DNA from: Thermotogota bacterium
GTDB taxonomy: Bacteria; Thermotogota; Thermotogae; Petrotogales; Petrotogaceae
Reading direction: 5' to 3'
Assembly: GCA_029780115.1 (NCBI GenBank)
Contig: JAKOZG010000022.1
Location: 1-41,917 of the forward strand
DNA: 41,917 nt
Part shown: positions 26,467-37,588 of the stretch, in pieces
Position numbering within the stretch: position 1 is the stretch's first letter
Layout: every line of letters starts with the position of its first letter
Program-made: the position numbers and the translations under genes
Notes under the pieces: model-generated
Database searches by the model: none
What the model was told of the DNA's origin: nothing
What the model saw: the letters and a program-made list of their open reading frames with translations, nothing else

Positions 26467-27773
26467 GAGCTTATGATATTATAAAGAAAAAAAGAGATGG
26501 AGGAGTGAACTCTAGAGAGGAAATACAATTTTTAATTGAAGGATATTTAAAAGGCGAAATACCTGACTATCAAGTTGCGGCTTGGCTAATGGCAATATTT
26601 TTTAGACATATGGAAGAGGAAGAGAGTTATAATCTTGCTGAAATAATGCTAGAGAGTGGTGACATAATAGATCTTTCTCAAATTGAAGGGGAAAAAATAG
26701 ACAAACATTCCACGGGCGGGGTTGGAGATAAAACTACTATAGCAATAGCTCCAATGGTTTCTTCTTTGGGCCTAAAAGTTGCTAAACTTTCAGGAAGGTC
26801 TTTAGGTCATACAGGTGGAACGATAGATAAGTTAGAAGCTATCCCAGGTTTTAAAACTGATCTACAGGTAGATGAGTTTTATAAAATTGCTAATGAAGTG
26901 GGAATAGTGGTAGCTGGTCAGACTGCCAACATAGCACCAGCAGATAAAAAGTTGTATGCTTTGCGGGATGCTACTGCAACAGTTGAAGAACTTTCGTTAA
27001 TTGCTTCTAGTATAATGAGTAAAAAACTTGCTGTGTTAAGCGATGGAATCGTATTAGATGTAAAAGTAGGATCTGGAGCGTTTATGAAGAGTATTGAAGA
27101 TGGAAGAAACCTTGCCAAAATTATGCTAAGCATTGCAAAAAGGCATAATCGAAAGGCAAAAGCCTTAATCACTAACATGCATCAACCATTGGGTGAGACA
27201 GTAGGAAATTCCCTAGAGGTGTTAGAAGCTGTAAATACTGTTAAAGGTACAGGGCCAAAAGATTTTACAGAGCTATGTATAGAGATTTCTTCACATATGG
27301 CAGATTTAGCTGGTATAATATCCTATCAAGAAGCAAAGAAAAAGTTAATTGAAAACATAGAAGCCGGGGTTGTTGCAAAAAAAATGAAAGAATGGATAAA
27401 AGCTCAAGGTGGAAATGAAAAAGTTGTAGATAATCCAGAAAAAGTTTTAAGTATCTCTAAGAATACTGTTGATTTCAAAGCGAAAAATTCAGGTCATGTC
27501 AATTACATAGATACGGAAAAAATTGGAATGGCGTCCATGTATTTAGGTGCTGGAAGAGAGAAAAAAGAGGACTCGATAGATTTATCTGTTGGATTGAAGA
27601 TATTTAAAAAATTGGGAGATAAAGTAGAAAAAGATGAAACAATAGCTACACTGTTTATTTCTCAAAATAGTAATGTGGAATATGCCTTGGATCTATTAGA
27701 TCAAGCTTATTTAATTCAAGAAGTTATACCTTCATATGTCAGCAATGATATAATATTTGATGTACTGGAGTAG
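26463..27773 (+). CDS. pdp: Pyrimidine-nucleoside (thymidine) phosphorylase
   Basis: Phosphorolysis of thymidine, uridine or deoxyuridine to the base and (deoxy)ribose 1-phosphate for pyrimidine salvage. The 436 residues carry the signature SGRSLGHTGGTIDKLEAIPG and the phosphate/nucleoside site DKHSTGGVGDKTTIAIAPMV. The C-terminal domain (VNYIDTEKIGMASMYLGAGR and on) is typical of Pdp/DeoA. The TTG start overlaps the kinase stop by three bases and sits behind AAGGAGA. Whether uridine is accepted cannot be read from the sequence. Confidence 0.93.
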   Translation: MRAYDIIKKKRDGGVNSREEIQFLIEGYLKGEIPDYQVAAWLMAIFFRHMEEEESYNLAEIMLESGDIIDLSQIEGEKIDKHSTGGVGDKTTIAIAPMVSSLGLKVAKLSGRSLGHTGGTIDKLEAIPGFKTDLQVDEFYKIANEVGIVVAGQTANIAPADKKLYALRDATATVEELSLIASSIMSKKLAVLSDGIVLDVKVGSGAFMKSIEDGRNLAKIMLSIAKRHNRKAKALITNMHQPLGETVGNSLEVLEAVNTVKGTGPKDFTELCIEISSHMADLAGIISYQEAKKKLIENIEAGVVAKKMKEWIKAQGGNEKVVDNPEKVLSISKNTVDFKAKNSGHVNYIDTEKIGMASMYLGAGREKKEDSIDLSVGLKIFKKLGDKVEKDETIATLFISQNSNVEYALDLLDQAYLIQEVIPSYVSNDIIFDVLE

Positions 27774-27821
27774 TTTTAGAGAGAAGTTTTAATTATCAAA
27801 GGTGGCGTGGGAGGAGAATTA

Positions 27822-29513
27822 ATGGAAAAAATTATCATGATATTTCTTTTTATATTATTGGTTATAAATACTTTTGCTGCACAAGCAATTTTTATTTTTC
27901 AGAATAAATCTCCTGTTCATATGGATGCCATAAAGAGTCAAACGAATTATTATATTAACGTTGAAGATCTGTCGAAGTATGATTCAATGGTTATAAATAA
28001 AACATCTAGAATCATTTACGTAATATATAAAAAAGATGTTTTAGAGATTAGTTTAAATGATTTTTATTCTAAGATCAATTTTATAGATAAATACAATGAT
28101 TCTGTGGTAACTACAAACGGTAACGTGTATATAAGACAAGATGTTTTAGCTTCTTTTTTAAAGTTAAACTATTTCGAGAATTATGAGAATATATTTTTCT
28201 ATTCTACTTTACCTCAAATAACTAACTTGAAAGTTTCAACAAACGAAATATCGGTTTCTTTGGATAGTTATTTAGATGATTTCTCTATAACTTTGACTAA
28301 AATATCTAGTGCGGGGGACTATTTATTAACCATAAAACCGGTTAGCCCGATAACAACTGTTCCAGCGAATGCTGATTACACTTATTCAAATAATACGTTT
28401 TATCTCAGATTTAGAAGTGACTTTGAATATAATATTAATATCCAAGGAAAAGATCTACAGGTCAAATTAAAAACCAAAGATATTGAAGCTAGCCCGCTTT
28501 TATCCCCGGTACCAAGTAGTAAATTATCAAAAGAAGGGCTTTCTTATTCAGAAAGAGTAGAAACATTCAATGGTCAACAAATTAAAGTATATCAATTATG
28601 CGTTGATCCAAAAAAATACCAGTTAAAAGTCGATCTAAACAACTTAGGTACTTATTCGAATGTAAGCACTTTTTTGAAGAATAAAAACCCTATCTTTTCT
28701 GTCAATGCCTCTTTTTTCGATACGCAAACATTAGAGCCGGTAGGTAACATCATTTCAGGTGGGGAATTGTTACATTTGAGTTCTTACTCAAGGCCAGCTT
28801 TAATTATAAACGAAAAAAACGAGGTAGACATTGATTACGTAAAATTAGAATATCAAATGGAAATAAATGGTCTCCTTTTTTGGGTTAAATCAATTAATTC
28901 GAATTGGAAAGGCGATGTGAAACTATATACGTATGAATACAAAGGAAAAATTGAAGAAAACGAAGATAATTATGTATTTCTTTTGTTTAATAAAAACAAC
29001 GAACTAATTTCAAAGAAAAAAACTACTCCGAAAGAAGGGGAAAAGCTTATTCTAATTGACAAGAAGTATGAAAAGTATTTAGAGAACGTGTCTATTGGTT
29101 CTAAGATTAATTTCCTGCTCAAAAAGAGTGATAACATAGTTGGAAATCCCATCTTATTATTAGAAGGAGGCCCAATTCTACTATATCCGAATTACACTCA
29201 GGAGCAGTATGAGAGTGAGAAAAGGAGTTATTCCAATGGTATAGTGTATGGAAAAACTTCTAGAACTTTAGTTGCAATAGATCAACAAGGTATGATCACA
29301 TTTATGGTTATTGAAGGATATGATAATCCGGATTCAGGCTTAACATACGACGAATTAAGAAAGTTTTTACTCAATTTAGGGATCTATGAGAAAGCTATGT
29401 TACTAGATGGAGGAAGTTCATCGATAGTATTTTATAATGGAGATATACAGAACTATAAAAATGGGAAAACAAGAGATTATATTCCTGTGTTAATAAGTGT
29501 TTACGAAAAATAG
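27822..29513 (+). CDS. Exported protein with phosphodiester glycosidase (NAGPA-type) domain
   Basis: Signal peptide EKIIMIFLFILLVINTFAA, then an N-terminal beta-rich region of about 230 residues (its start recalls stalk or copper-amine-oxidase-like folds), then a NAGPA/phosphodiester glycosidase domain: FSVNASFFDTQTLEPVGNII, LLLEGGPILLYP, SRTLVAIDQQGMITFMVIEG and AMLLDGGSSSIVFYNGD, with the DGG-S-S core. Such domains cleave GlcNAc-1-phosphodiester bonds or act in surface glycan work; the substrate here is unknown. ATG 27822 follows GGGAGGAG. The gene lies between the nucleoside phosphorylase and the EF-G-like gene, with short gaps, so it is in the same operon. Confidence 0.85.
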   Translation: MEKIIMIFLFILLVINTFAAQAIFIFQNKSPVHMDAIKSQTNYYINVEDLSKYDSMVINKTSRIIYVIYKKDVLEISLNDFYSKINFIDKYNDSVVTTNGNVYIRQDVLASFLKLNYFENYENIFFYSTLPQITNLKVSTNEISVSLDSYLDDFSITLTKISSAGDYLLTIKPVSPITTVPANADYTYSNNTFYLRFRSDFEYNINIQGKDLQVKLKTKDIEASPLLSPVPSSKLSKEGLSYSERVETFNGQQIKVYQLCVDPKKYQLKVDLNNLGTYSNVSTFLKNKNPIFSVNASFFDTQTLEPVGNIISGGELLHLSSYSRPALIINEKNEVDIDYVKLEYQMEINGLLFWVKSINSNWKGDVKLYTYEYKGKIEENEDNYVFLLFNKNNELISKKKTTPKEGEKLILIDKKYEKYLENVSIGSKINFLLKKSDNIVGNPILLLEGGPILLYPNYTQEQYESEKRSYSNGIVYGKTSRTLVAIDQQGMITFMVIEGYDNPDSGLTYDELRKFLLNLGIYEKAMLLDGGSSSIVFYNGDIQNYKNGKTRDYIPVLISVYEK

Positions 29514-29534
29514 ATAATAAAACGGAGGGATACT

Positions 29535-31610
29535 ATGAACATTAATAATCCTAACAACAAAAGAATTGTCGGTCTTTTTGGTCATCATTGGTGCGGAAAA
29601 ACCGTCATGACTGATGCACTTTTGATGAATTACGCAACTGCGGACAGAATAGGTCAAAGATTTTTGGATAGAGATCCAATAGAAAAAGAAAGAGAAGGTA
29701 CCTTTTCCAACCATATTTTTTCTCTCGATGTCGATGATACAAGGTTTTATTTTTTTGATACTCCGGGTTCTGCCGAATTTATAGGCGAAATACAAGTAGC
29801 TTTAACAGCTGTAGATAATGTTGTAATTGTTATTAATGCTTCTTCAGGTGTTGAAGTTACGACAGAAAGAATATGGCATATGGCTCAAGATTTAGACAAG
29901 CCTATCATGTTTTTTGTAAATCAAATGGACAAAGATGGAGTTGATTTTCAAAATATAATTCAAGATTTAAGAGAAAATTTTGGAGATAGCATTAAAATAG
30001 CTCCTCTACAATTACCAGTTGGTCAAGGATCCTCTTTCAAAGGTGTCACTGATCTTCTAACCAAAGAAACATTCATTTATTCAAGCATTAAAAGCAAACC
30101 AGCTAAACAACAAGTTATACCTCAAGAAGTTGAACCTTATTTTACCGAATATCATTCTGAGCTTATTGAAGATATAGTAGTAAGCAGTGAAGAATTAATG
30201 GAGAAATATTTTGAAACAGGAGAAGAGGGACTGACTCCTGACGAAATAAAATCAGCTTTTCATCAAGCTTACGTGAACAAAGAAGTTGCTCCCGTGCTCT
30301 TTGGATCAGCTATTAAGAATATTGGAGTAGATAGACTGGTGTCTCATATAAAAGATATAGGGGCTCTTCCTGTGGAAAGGACATTCTATACAAACGAAAA
30401 TCAAGAAATAGACTTAGAAAATGACGAATCTCTTTTGGGTTTTATAGTAAAAAATGAAGTTGATCCTTTTGTTGGTAAAATGACTTATATAAGGATTTTA
30501 AGGGGCTCGTTAAAAAGTGGAGCGTCTATTTATATAGTTGAAGAAAATACTAAAGAGAAGATTTCTCATATATATATCCCCAAATATGAAAAAAACGAAG
30601 AAATAGAAGAGGCCAATATTGGTGACATAGTTGTAATACCTAAATTAAAGACAAGTAAGATTAATCAAACTATTTCTTCTGTCGAAATTCCCTTTACGAT
30701 AAAACTACCAGAATTTCCAGAACCCATGATTTCAAAAGCAATAACTCCAAAATCCAAGAATGAAATAGACAAAATTACAGATTCTTTAGCAAAGCTTGCC
30801 GAATCAGATCCGACATTCAAGTGGGAGTTTGATCCAGAAACTGCTGAAACTGTTATTAGTGGCATGGGTACAGTTCATTTGGAAATTATGATTGAAAAAT
30901 TAAAGAAAACTTTTGGGATAAACTTTGAAGTAGGTAAACCTAAGATCGCTTACAAAGAAACAATTAGAAGCAAATCACAAGCTGAATATAAACATAAAAA
31001 ACAAACAGGAGGTCACGGTCAATACGGTCATGTTAAGATAGAAATAGAACCCTTAGAAAGAGGTCAAGGTTATGAATTTGTCGATAAAATTGTTGGTGGA
31101 GTTATACCTAAAAATTATATACCTTCTGTTGATAAAGGAATAAGAGAAGCAATGAAAAGAGGAGTTTTGGCTGGTTATCCTGTTGTCGATGTAAGGGTTA
31201 TTCTATATGATGGTTCTTATCACGAAGTTGATTCTTCGGATATATCTTTCCAAATTGCGGCTAGAAACGCTTTTAAAATAGCTATGGAAAATGATTCTCC
31301 AGTGATTTTGGAACCTATAATGTATGTAGAAATTTTTGTTCCAAATCAATACACAGGAGACGTTATTGGTGAGATAACTGCAAGAAGAGGAAGACCTATG
31401 GGTATGGAATCCGTAGGAAAAGGATACGATAAAATAATGGCAGAGGTTCCTTTAGCAGAAATGTTAGACTTTTCACCAAGATTGAGTTCAATTTCATCAG
31501 GTAAGGGATATTTTAACATGAAACTTTCACATTATGCTGAAGTAAGCCCTGATATACAAAATAGAATTATCGAGGAAAGAAGAAGAGAAGAGGAAGCTCA
31601 AGGTAAATAA
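29535..31610 (+). CDS. EF-G-like translational GTPase paralogue lacking the catalytic histidine
   Basis: Domain order and the 691 residues match elongation factor G: G domain, domain II, and domains III-V (FEVGKPKIAYKETI, QTGGHGQYGHVKIEIEP, GVIPKNYIPSVDKGIREAM). The P-loop GHHWCGKT is at 16-23. The G3 motif reads DTPGSAEF (75-82) where EF-G and EF-Tu have DTPGHVDF, so the catalytic His is Ser79. The switch I motif is EREGTF rather than ERGITI, and G4 is NQMD instead of NKMD. These point to an EF-G-like paralogue (the FusA2-like group) rather than the main EF-G; its role is not known. SD GGAGGGA precedes ATG 29535. The operon ends at the hairpin 31651-31672. Confidence 0.9.
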   Translation: MNINNPNNKRIVGLFGHHWCGKTVMTDALLMNYATADRIGQRFLDRDPIEKEREGTFSNHIFSLDVDDTRFYFFDTPGSAEFIGEIQVALTAVDNVVIVINASSGVEVTTERIWHMAQDLDKPIMFFVNQMDKDGVDFQNIIQDLRENFGDSIKIAPLQLPVGQGSSFKGVTDLLTKETFIYSSIKSKPAKQQVIPQEVEPYFTEYHSELIEDIVVSSEELMEKYFETGEEGLTPDEIKSAFHQAYVNKEVAPVLFGSAIKNIGVDRLVSHIKDIGALPVERTFYTNENQEIDLENDESLLGFIVKNEVDPFVGKMTYIRILRGSLKSGASIYIVEENTKEKISHIYIPKYEKNEEIEEANIGDIVVIPKLKTSKINQTISSVEIPFTIKLPEFPEPMISKAITPKSKNEIDKITDSLAKLAESDPTFKWEFDPETAETVISGMGTVHLEIMIEKLKKTFGINFEVGKPKIAYKETIRSKSQAEYKHKKQTGGHGQYGHVKIEIEPLERGQGYEFVDKIVGGVIPKNYIPSVDKGIREAMKRGVLAGYPVVDVRVILYDGSYHEVDSSDISFQIAARNAFKIAMENDSPVILEPIMYVEIFVPNQYTGDVIGEITARRGRPMGMESVGKGYDKIMAEVPLAEMLDFSPRLSSISSGKGYFNMKLSHYAEVSPDIQNRIIEERRREEEAQGK

Positions 31611-31650
31611 TTAAAAAGAAAAAACAATCGCAAGAAATCTTTTTATATAG

Positions 31651-31685
31651 AGATATGCTTTTTAGCATATCTTTCCCTTTTTTTC
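31651..31685 (+). terminator. Intrinsic terminator after the EF-G-like gene
   Basis: AGATATGCT (31651-31659), loop TTTT, AGCATATCT (31664-31672), then TTCCC and a run of seven T. The following 200 AT-rich bases up to the next gene hold no feature that I can support. Confidence 0.8.
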
Positions 31686-31884
31686 TAAGTTAATAGTTAG
31701 TAAGAAATGGTAATTAGCCTTACAAGATTTGGAAACTTTTTAATTTTAAGCTTTAGAAATACTCTACATGAGTGTTTTTAGAAAGAGATTTTTTTAAAAA
31801 AATTCAAATTTAAAATATTAATAAACGTAAGTTTTAGAATTTTTAAAGTAGCTATAGATATTGAAAAAAGGAGGTCAATAAAAC

Positions 31885-32412
31885 ATGTCAATATCTACAA
31901 AAACAGGCGATAACGGAGAAACTTTCCTTTGGAGTGGCGAACGAATATCTAAAGATGACCTCAGAGTTGAGTCTTATGGAACTATAGATGAATTAAATGC
32001 GTTTATTTCTGAAGCAAAGCATTACGTAAATTCACAAGAAGTCAAAAAAATATTGAATGAGATACAAAATGATCTGTTCAGATTGGGTGGAGAATTAGCT
32101 TCAAAAGACAAGCAATATCCTCATCCAATAGAAGAAGCAGATGTAGAAAGAATTACTAATTATGTTGAACAATTTGAGAAGAGAGTAAAACTAAAAGGTT
32201 TTGTAGTTCCTGGTAGCACAATTCAATCATCAAAACTAGAAATATGCAGGACAGTTGCACGAAGAGCTGAACGTAGAATTATTTCTTTAGATAAAAAGGA
32301 ACCAGTTTCTCCAATAATAAAAAAATATATTAACAGATTATCTGACTTATTATTTCTTATGGCTAGATTTGAAGAATATCTTTTAAATAAAATAGAATAC
32401 AAAAGATGGTGA
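31885..32412 (+). CDS. PduO-type cob(I)alamin adenosyltransferase
   Basis: Transfers adenosyl from ATP to cob(I)alamin to make adenosylcobalamin. The 175 residues begin with the ATP loop STKTGDNGETFLWSGERISK and contain SYGTIDELNAFISEAK, FVVPGSTIQSSKLEICRTVARRAER and INRLSDLLFLMARFEE, all hallmarks of the PduO/ATR trimer family. ATG follows AAAGGAGG. Together with DUF503 (10 bases later) it forms a small operon. I see no cobalamin riboswitch upstream. Confidence 0.93.
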   Translation: MSISTKTGDNGETFLWSGERISKDDLRVESYGTIDELNAFISEAKHYVNSQEVKKILNEIQNDLFRLGGELASKDKQYPHPIEEADVERITNYVEQFEKRVKLKGFVVPGSTIQSSKLEICRTVARRAERRIISLDKKEPVSPIIKKYINRLSDLLFLMARFEEYLLNKIEYKRW

Positions 32413-32422
32413 GACAGTAAAC

Positions 32423-32704
32423 ATGTTTTGTCTAAAATTAAAATTGAAGATAAGGCTTTTTGGTATGAATTCCTTGAAAGACAAAAGGTCTATAGTAAAA
32501 AACTTAACAAATAAACTACAAAAAAAATATAATATTTCAATTATAGAAGGGAACTACAACGATTCGAAGAATCACCTTGAAATATATATTGCTTCTTTAA
32601 GTAAAAATAAAGATTACCTACTGGATCTGATAGAACAAATAGAAAAAGATATAGAGACAATGCTTGGCTTAGAAGTAGAAGGAGAAGATTATATTATTTT
32701 TTGA
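32423..32704 (+). CDS. DUF503-family small protein
   Basis: A 93-residue protein with the family motif FGMNSLKDKRSIVKNLTNKL, an NISIIEGNYND strand and a short C-terminal part. The family is widespread in Gram-positives and Thermotogota, often near translation genes, and has no proven role. It starts ten bases after the adenosyltransferase, with only a weak SD (GGTGAGA), so it is likely coupled to it. Confidence 0.8.
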   Translation: MFCLKLKLKIRLFGMNSLKDKRSIVKNLTNKLQKKYNISIIEGNYNDSKNHLEIYIASLSKNKDYLLDLIEQIEKDIETMLGLEVEGEDYIIF

Positions 32705-32785
32705 GTTTAACTTTCATTTTACAAAAGTTATTCAGGAGATGCAATTAGTGTAGTCTAAATTATGAAGACATTTATATAAAATAAA

Positions 32786-32808
32786 GCACTCCTCCGTATA
32801 GTGTTTTT
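32786..32808 (+). terminator. Weak terminator-like hairpin after the DUF503 gene
   Basis: GCACT (32786-32790) pairs with AGTGT (32800-32804) around a 9-base loop and is followed by four T. The stem is short, so efficiency is uncertain. Confidence 0.4.
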
Positions 32809-32885
32809 AAGGCTTTAAAATTAACGGGTTTTTAATATATTGTGTTTGTTTCAGAGCGATAGTCCTGCTACCAGGAGGCTAGATT

Positions 32886-33473
32886 TTGAATACGAAAGAA
32901 ATTATATCAAATTTAGAACAGTATTTAAAAATAATGATAAAATCTACAGATAGGTTAAATCATGTATATAATGTGGTATATTTTTCTCAACGTTTGGCAA
33001 GGATACATAAAGTTTCTCAAGAAAGAGTAAGAATAGCAGCACTTGGTCATGATTTGTTTCGTGAAGTTGAACCTTCCAAACTCATCACTATAGCAAAAAT
33101 CTACAGTATTCCTATAACTGAATTTGAAATGTCTGCTCCAATACTTTTACACGGTATGATCAGTGCAGAATTTTTGAAGCGGAAGTATAAAATAGATGAA
33201 GAAATTTATGAAGCTGTATATTATCATACGAGCGGCTATGAATACATGGGTCAAATTGGAAAAATCCTTGTCATCTCCGATTCCGCAGGAGATGACAGGG
33301 AATATAAAGGGGTGAAAAAACTAAGAGAAGAATCTTTAAGATCTTTAGATTTAGGTTACAAAATTGCTATTGAAAATAAAATTCATTATGCTATAGAAAA
33401 AGAGAGATATATTTTAGAACAAACGTATAAAACGTGGAATAGGATAGTGTTGAATAAAAATTTAAATAATTAA
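32886..33473 (+). CDS. yqeK: YqeK-like HD-domain hydrolase (predicted Ap4A hydrolase)
   Basis: A 195-residue HD-domain protein. The metal residues appear in RLNHVYNVVYFSQRLA (first His), AALGHDLFRE (HD pair), LLHGMISAEFL and ISDSAGDDREYKG (last Asp), the order known for YqeK, which splits diadenosine tetraphosphate symmetrically to two ADP. It is usually beside nadD or rsfS; neither is here. The TTG start lies behind AGGAGG (32873-32878), part of which can pair with TCCTG (32863-32867). Confidence 0.82.
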   Translation: MNTKEIISNLEQYLKIMIKSTDRLNHVYNVVYFSQRLARIHKVSQERVRIAALGHDLFREVEPSKLITIAKIYSIPITEFEMSAPILLHGMISAEFLKRKYKIDEEIYEAVYYHTSGYEYMGQIGKILVISDSAGDDREYKGVKKLREESLRSLDLGYKIAIENKIHYAIEKERYILEQTYKTWNRIVLNKNLNN

Positions 33474-33474
33474 A

Positions 33475-34320
33475 TTATTCTCCTCCGACACCGTAGGTGC
33501 TTTCTCTTTCGTCCAAAACGTAAATGTTGCTACGAGATGGAAGAAGAACCAGTGGATCATAAAGTTTGCTGCCTTTTTGTACTTCAAAATGTAAATGAGG
33601 CCCTGTGCTAACTCCAGTATTACCCACTCTCCCAATCAATTGACCCTTTTTAACGTACTGTCCACTGTAAACATTGATTTGAGATAAATGTCCATAAATA
33701 TATGAATCTTTACCAGAGTTTATTTGAATCATCAAGCCGTAACCGTTATTTTCTCCCACATAATCAACCACGCCGTCTTCTGCAGAAAATACGGGTGTTC
33801 CTATGGGAGCTGCTATATCTACACCTTTATGAAGGATCCTTTCGCCTGTTATAGGATGAATTCTATAGCCATATAAAGACGAAAGAGTTCCGTAAGTTGG
33901 CCAAATGATACTTTTTTCATTGTTGAAACCTTTTCCAATTATTTTACTAGGGACGAAAATCTTTTGACCAATAACAATAGTGCTAGAAGAAAGGTCATTA
34001 GCCTTTTTTATGTCTTCAACATCGGCAAAAAATAATTTTGCAACAGATGAAAGGGTGTCACCTTTTTTAACTTCATATAGATAACCATCTGGTTGAGGTA
34101 TTTTCAATGATTGACCTATTTTTAAAGTATTAGGTGAAATTCCTGGATTCCAATCGAAAATAGTAGAAATAGATACGTTATATTTGATAGAAATACTGAA
34201 AAGAGTTTCGTTTTGCTGAACTGTATGAGTTATAACTGAATAACTTGCAAAAGAAGATACTAGCAAGATGAGGTAAAAAAAGATCGCAAAATAGCCTTTT
34301 TTAGAACAACACTGATTCAA
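33475..34320 (-). CDS. LysM-M23 cell-wall metallopeptidase
   Basis: Exported or membrane-anchored peptidoglycan hydrolase. An N-terminal hydrophobic segment (YFAIFFYLILLVSSFASYSV) is followed by two LysM repeats (THTVQQNETLFSISIKYNVS and YEVKKGDTLSSVAKLFFADV) that bind glycan chains, and an M23 domain with the zinc ligands in HKGVDIAAP and HLHFEV and the segment YGYRIHPITGERILHKG. TTG 34320 is six bases after AGGAAGGGGGAA; an earlier in-frame TTG (34362) lies upstream of this SD and is less likely. 281 residues. It converges with yqeK, one base between the stops. Confidence 0.9.
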   Translation of the reverse strand: MNQCCSKKGYFAIFFYLILLVSSFASYSVITHTVQQNETLFSISIKYNVSISTIFDWNPGISPNTLKIGQSLKIPQPDGYLYEVKKGDTLSSVAKLFFADVEDIKKANDLSSSTIVIGQKIFVPSKIIGKGFNNEKSIIWPTYGTLSSLYGYRIHPITGERILHKGVDIAAPIGTPVFSAEDGVVDYVGENNGYGLMIQINSGKDSYIYGHLSQINVYSGQYVKKGQLIGRVGNTGVSTGPHLHFEVQKGSKLYDPLVLLPSRSNIYVLDERESTYGVGGE

Positions 34321-34471
34321 GCTAAATTCCCCCTTCCTAGAAAAAGTATAATAAGCAATCAAATCATTATATCACATAATAAAAAATTTTGTATCAGATA
34401 AAACCTGATATTTAACATTAATTTTCTTATGTACTATCTAAGGAAGCTTTAAATAATCTTAAAGAATAATT

Positions 34472-34707
34472 TTAAATAGCTAAAATTATCGATATTAAAT
34501 TAACATTTCTTTTTTTAAACAGAAAAAAATCCTTTTTTATTAATTCTTTTGAAGGTAAGCCAATTCCATCATCACGTAACCCTAAAACGTGAACGCCTGT
34601 TTTAAAAAATCGAACTTCTTTTGCTGATTTAATGCCGTAGCTAGTTGTAAAATTTTTCTGAGTGCTGAACAAATAATTTTGAATTTTTTACACACGATGT
34701 AATTATA
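34472..34707 (-). other. Possible small transcript (or gene remnant) of unknown type
   Basis: Minus strand: an extended -10 (TGG-TATAAT, 34707-34702) points into a region with no recognised gene. Downstream a hairpin CACGT-loop-ACGTG lies near 34580 and an open frame of 66 codons runs from TTG 34672 to 34472 (part of it reads GIKSAKEVRFFKTGVHVLGL), without SD. The middle is richer in G+C than its flanks. It could be a non-coding RNA, a small protein or a decayed gene; I cannot decide. Confidence 0.35.
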
Positions 34708-34807
34708 CCACTTTTCCACAAAAAAAGAAAACGTGTAAGAAACTTTAAAATTACTAAATAAAGCCTTTTAATCCTTTTATTTTCACTATAAATGAATTTA
34801 TTTAACT

Positions 34808-34946
34808 TTGACAAATGTTAATCATAAATGATAAAATATTTATAGTTTAAACGCTTAAATTATATTATAAAACTATAAAATTTTGGCTGGTGATTAAGAG
34901 AAAAGCCTATATTTGCTAGATAAGATAGCAAAAATGGGCTTTTTTT
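34808..34946 (+). promoter_or_regulatory. Promoter, leader and terminator hairpin before the PiT gene
   Basis: TTGACA (34808-34813) and TAAAAT (34832-34837), spacer 18, start a leader that meets a two-part hairpin: AAAAGCC (34901-34907) with GGCTTTT (34937-34943), and inner TTTGCTA (34912-34918) with TAGCAAA (34926-34932), then T to 34946. This is an intrinsic terminator placed about 40 bases before the PiT start. GGCT at 34885-34888 could compete for AGCC, so attenuation is possible. It matches no riboswitch class I know. Confidence 0.55.
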
Positions 34947-34987
34947 ATTAATATTTTGAATGCTTCTTGAGGGAGGAACCTTCCTAT

Positions 34988-37467
<2,480 letters not shown>

Positions 37468-37556
37468 AAAATATGGGTGCTTTGGAGTGATCTAAAATAA
37501 AAGCTCGATTTTAGAATTCAAGTATATTTTTCAAGTTCATAAATTTGGCAAGGAGA

Positions 37557-37588
37557 CCCCTGCTTCTAAACGATAGTGTAAGCAGGGG
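37557..37588 (-). repeat. Right-end hairpin of the IscB element
   Basis: Perfect 9-bp stem CCCCTGCTT (37557-37565) and AAGCAGGGG (37580-37588) with a 14-base loop. It overlaps the last codons and stop of iscB, so the transposon end signal is partly coding. Confidence 0.7.

Noticed and set aside
31686-31884. Cobalamin riboswitch before the adenosyltransferase
   Set aside because: No B12-box-like sequence or suitable structure was seen.
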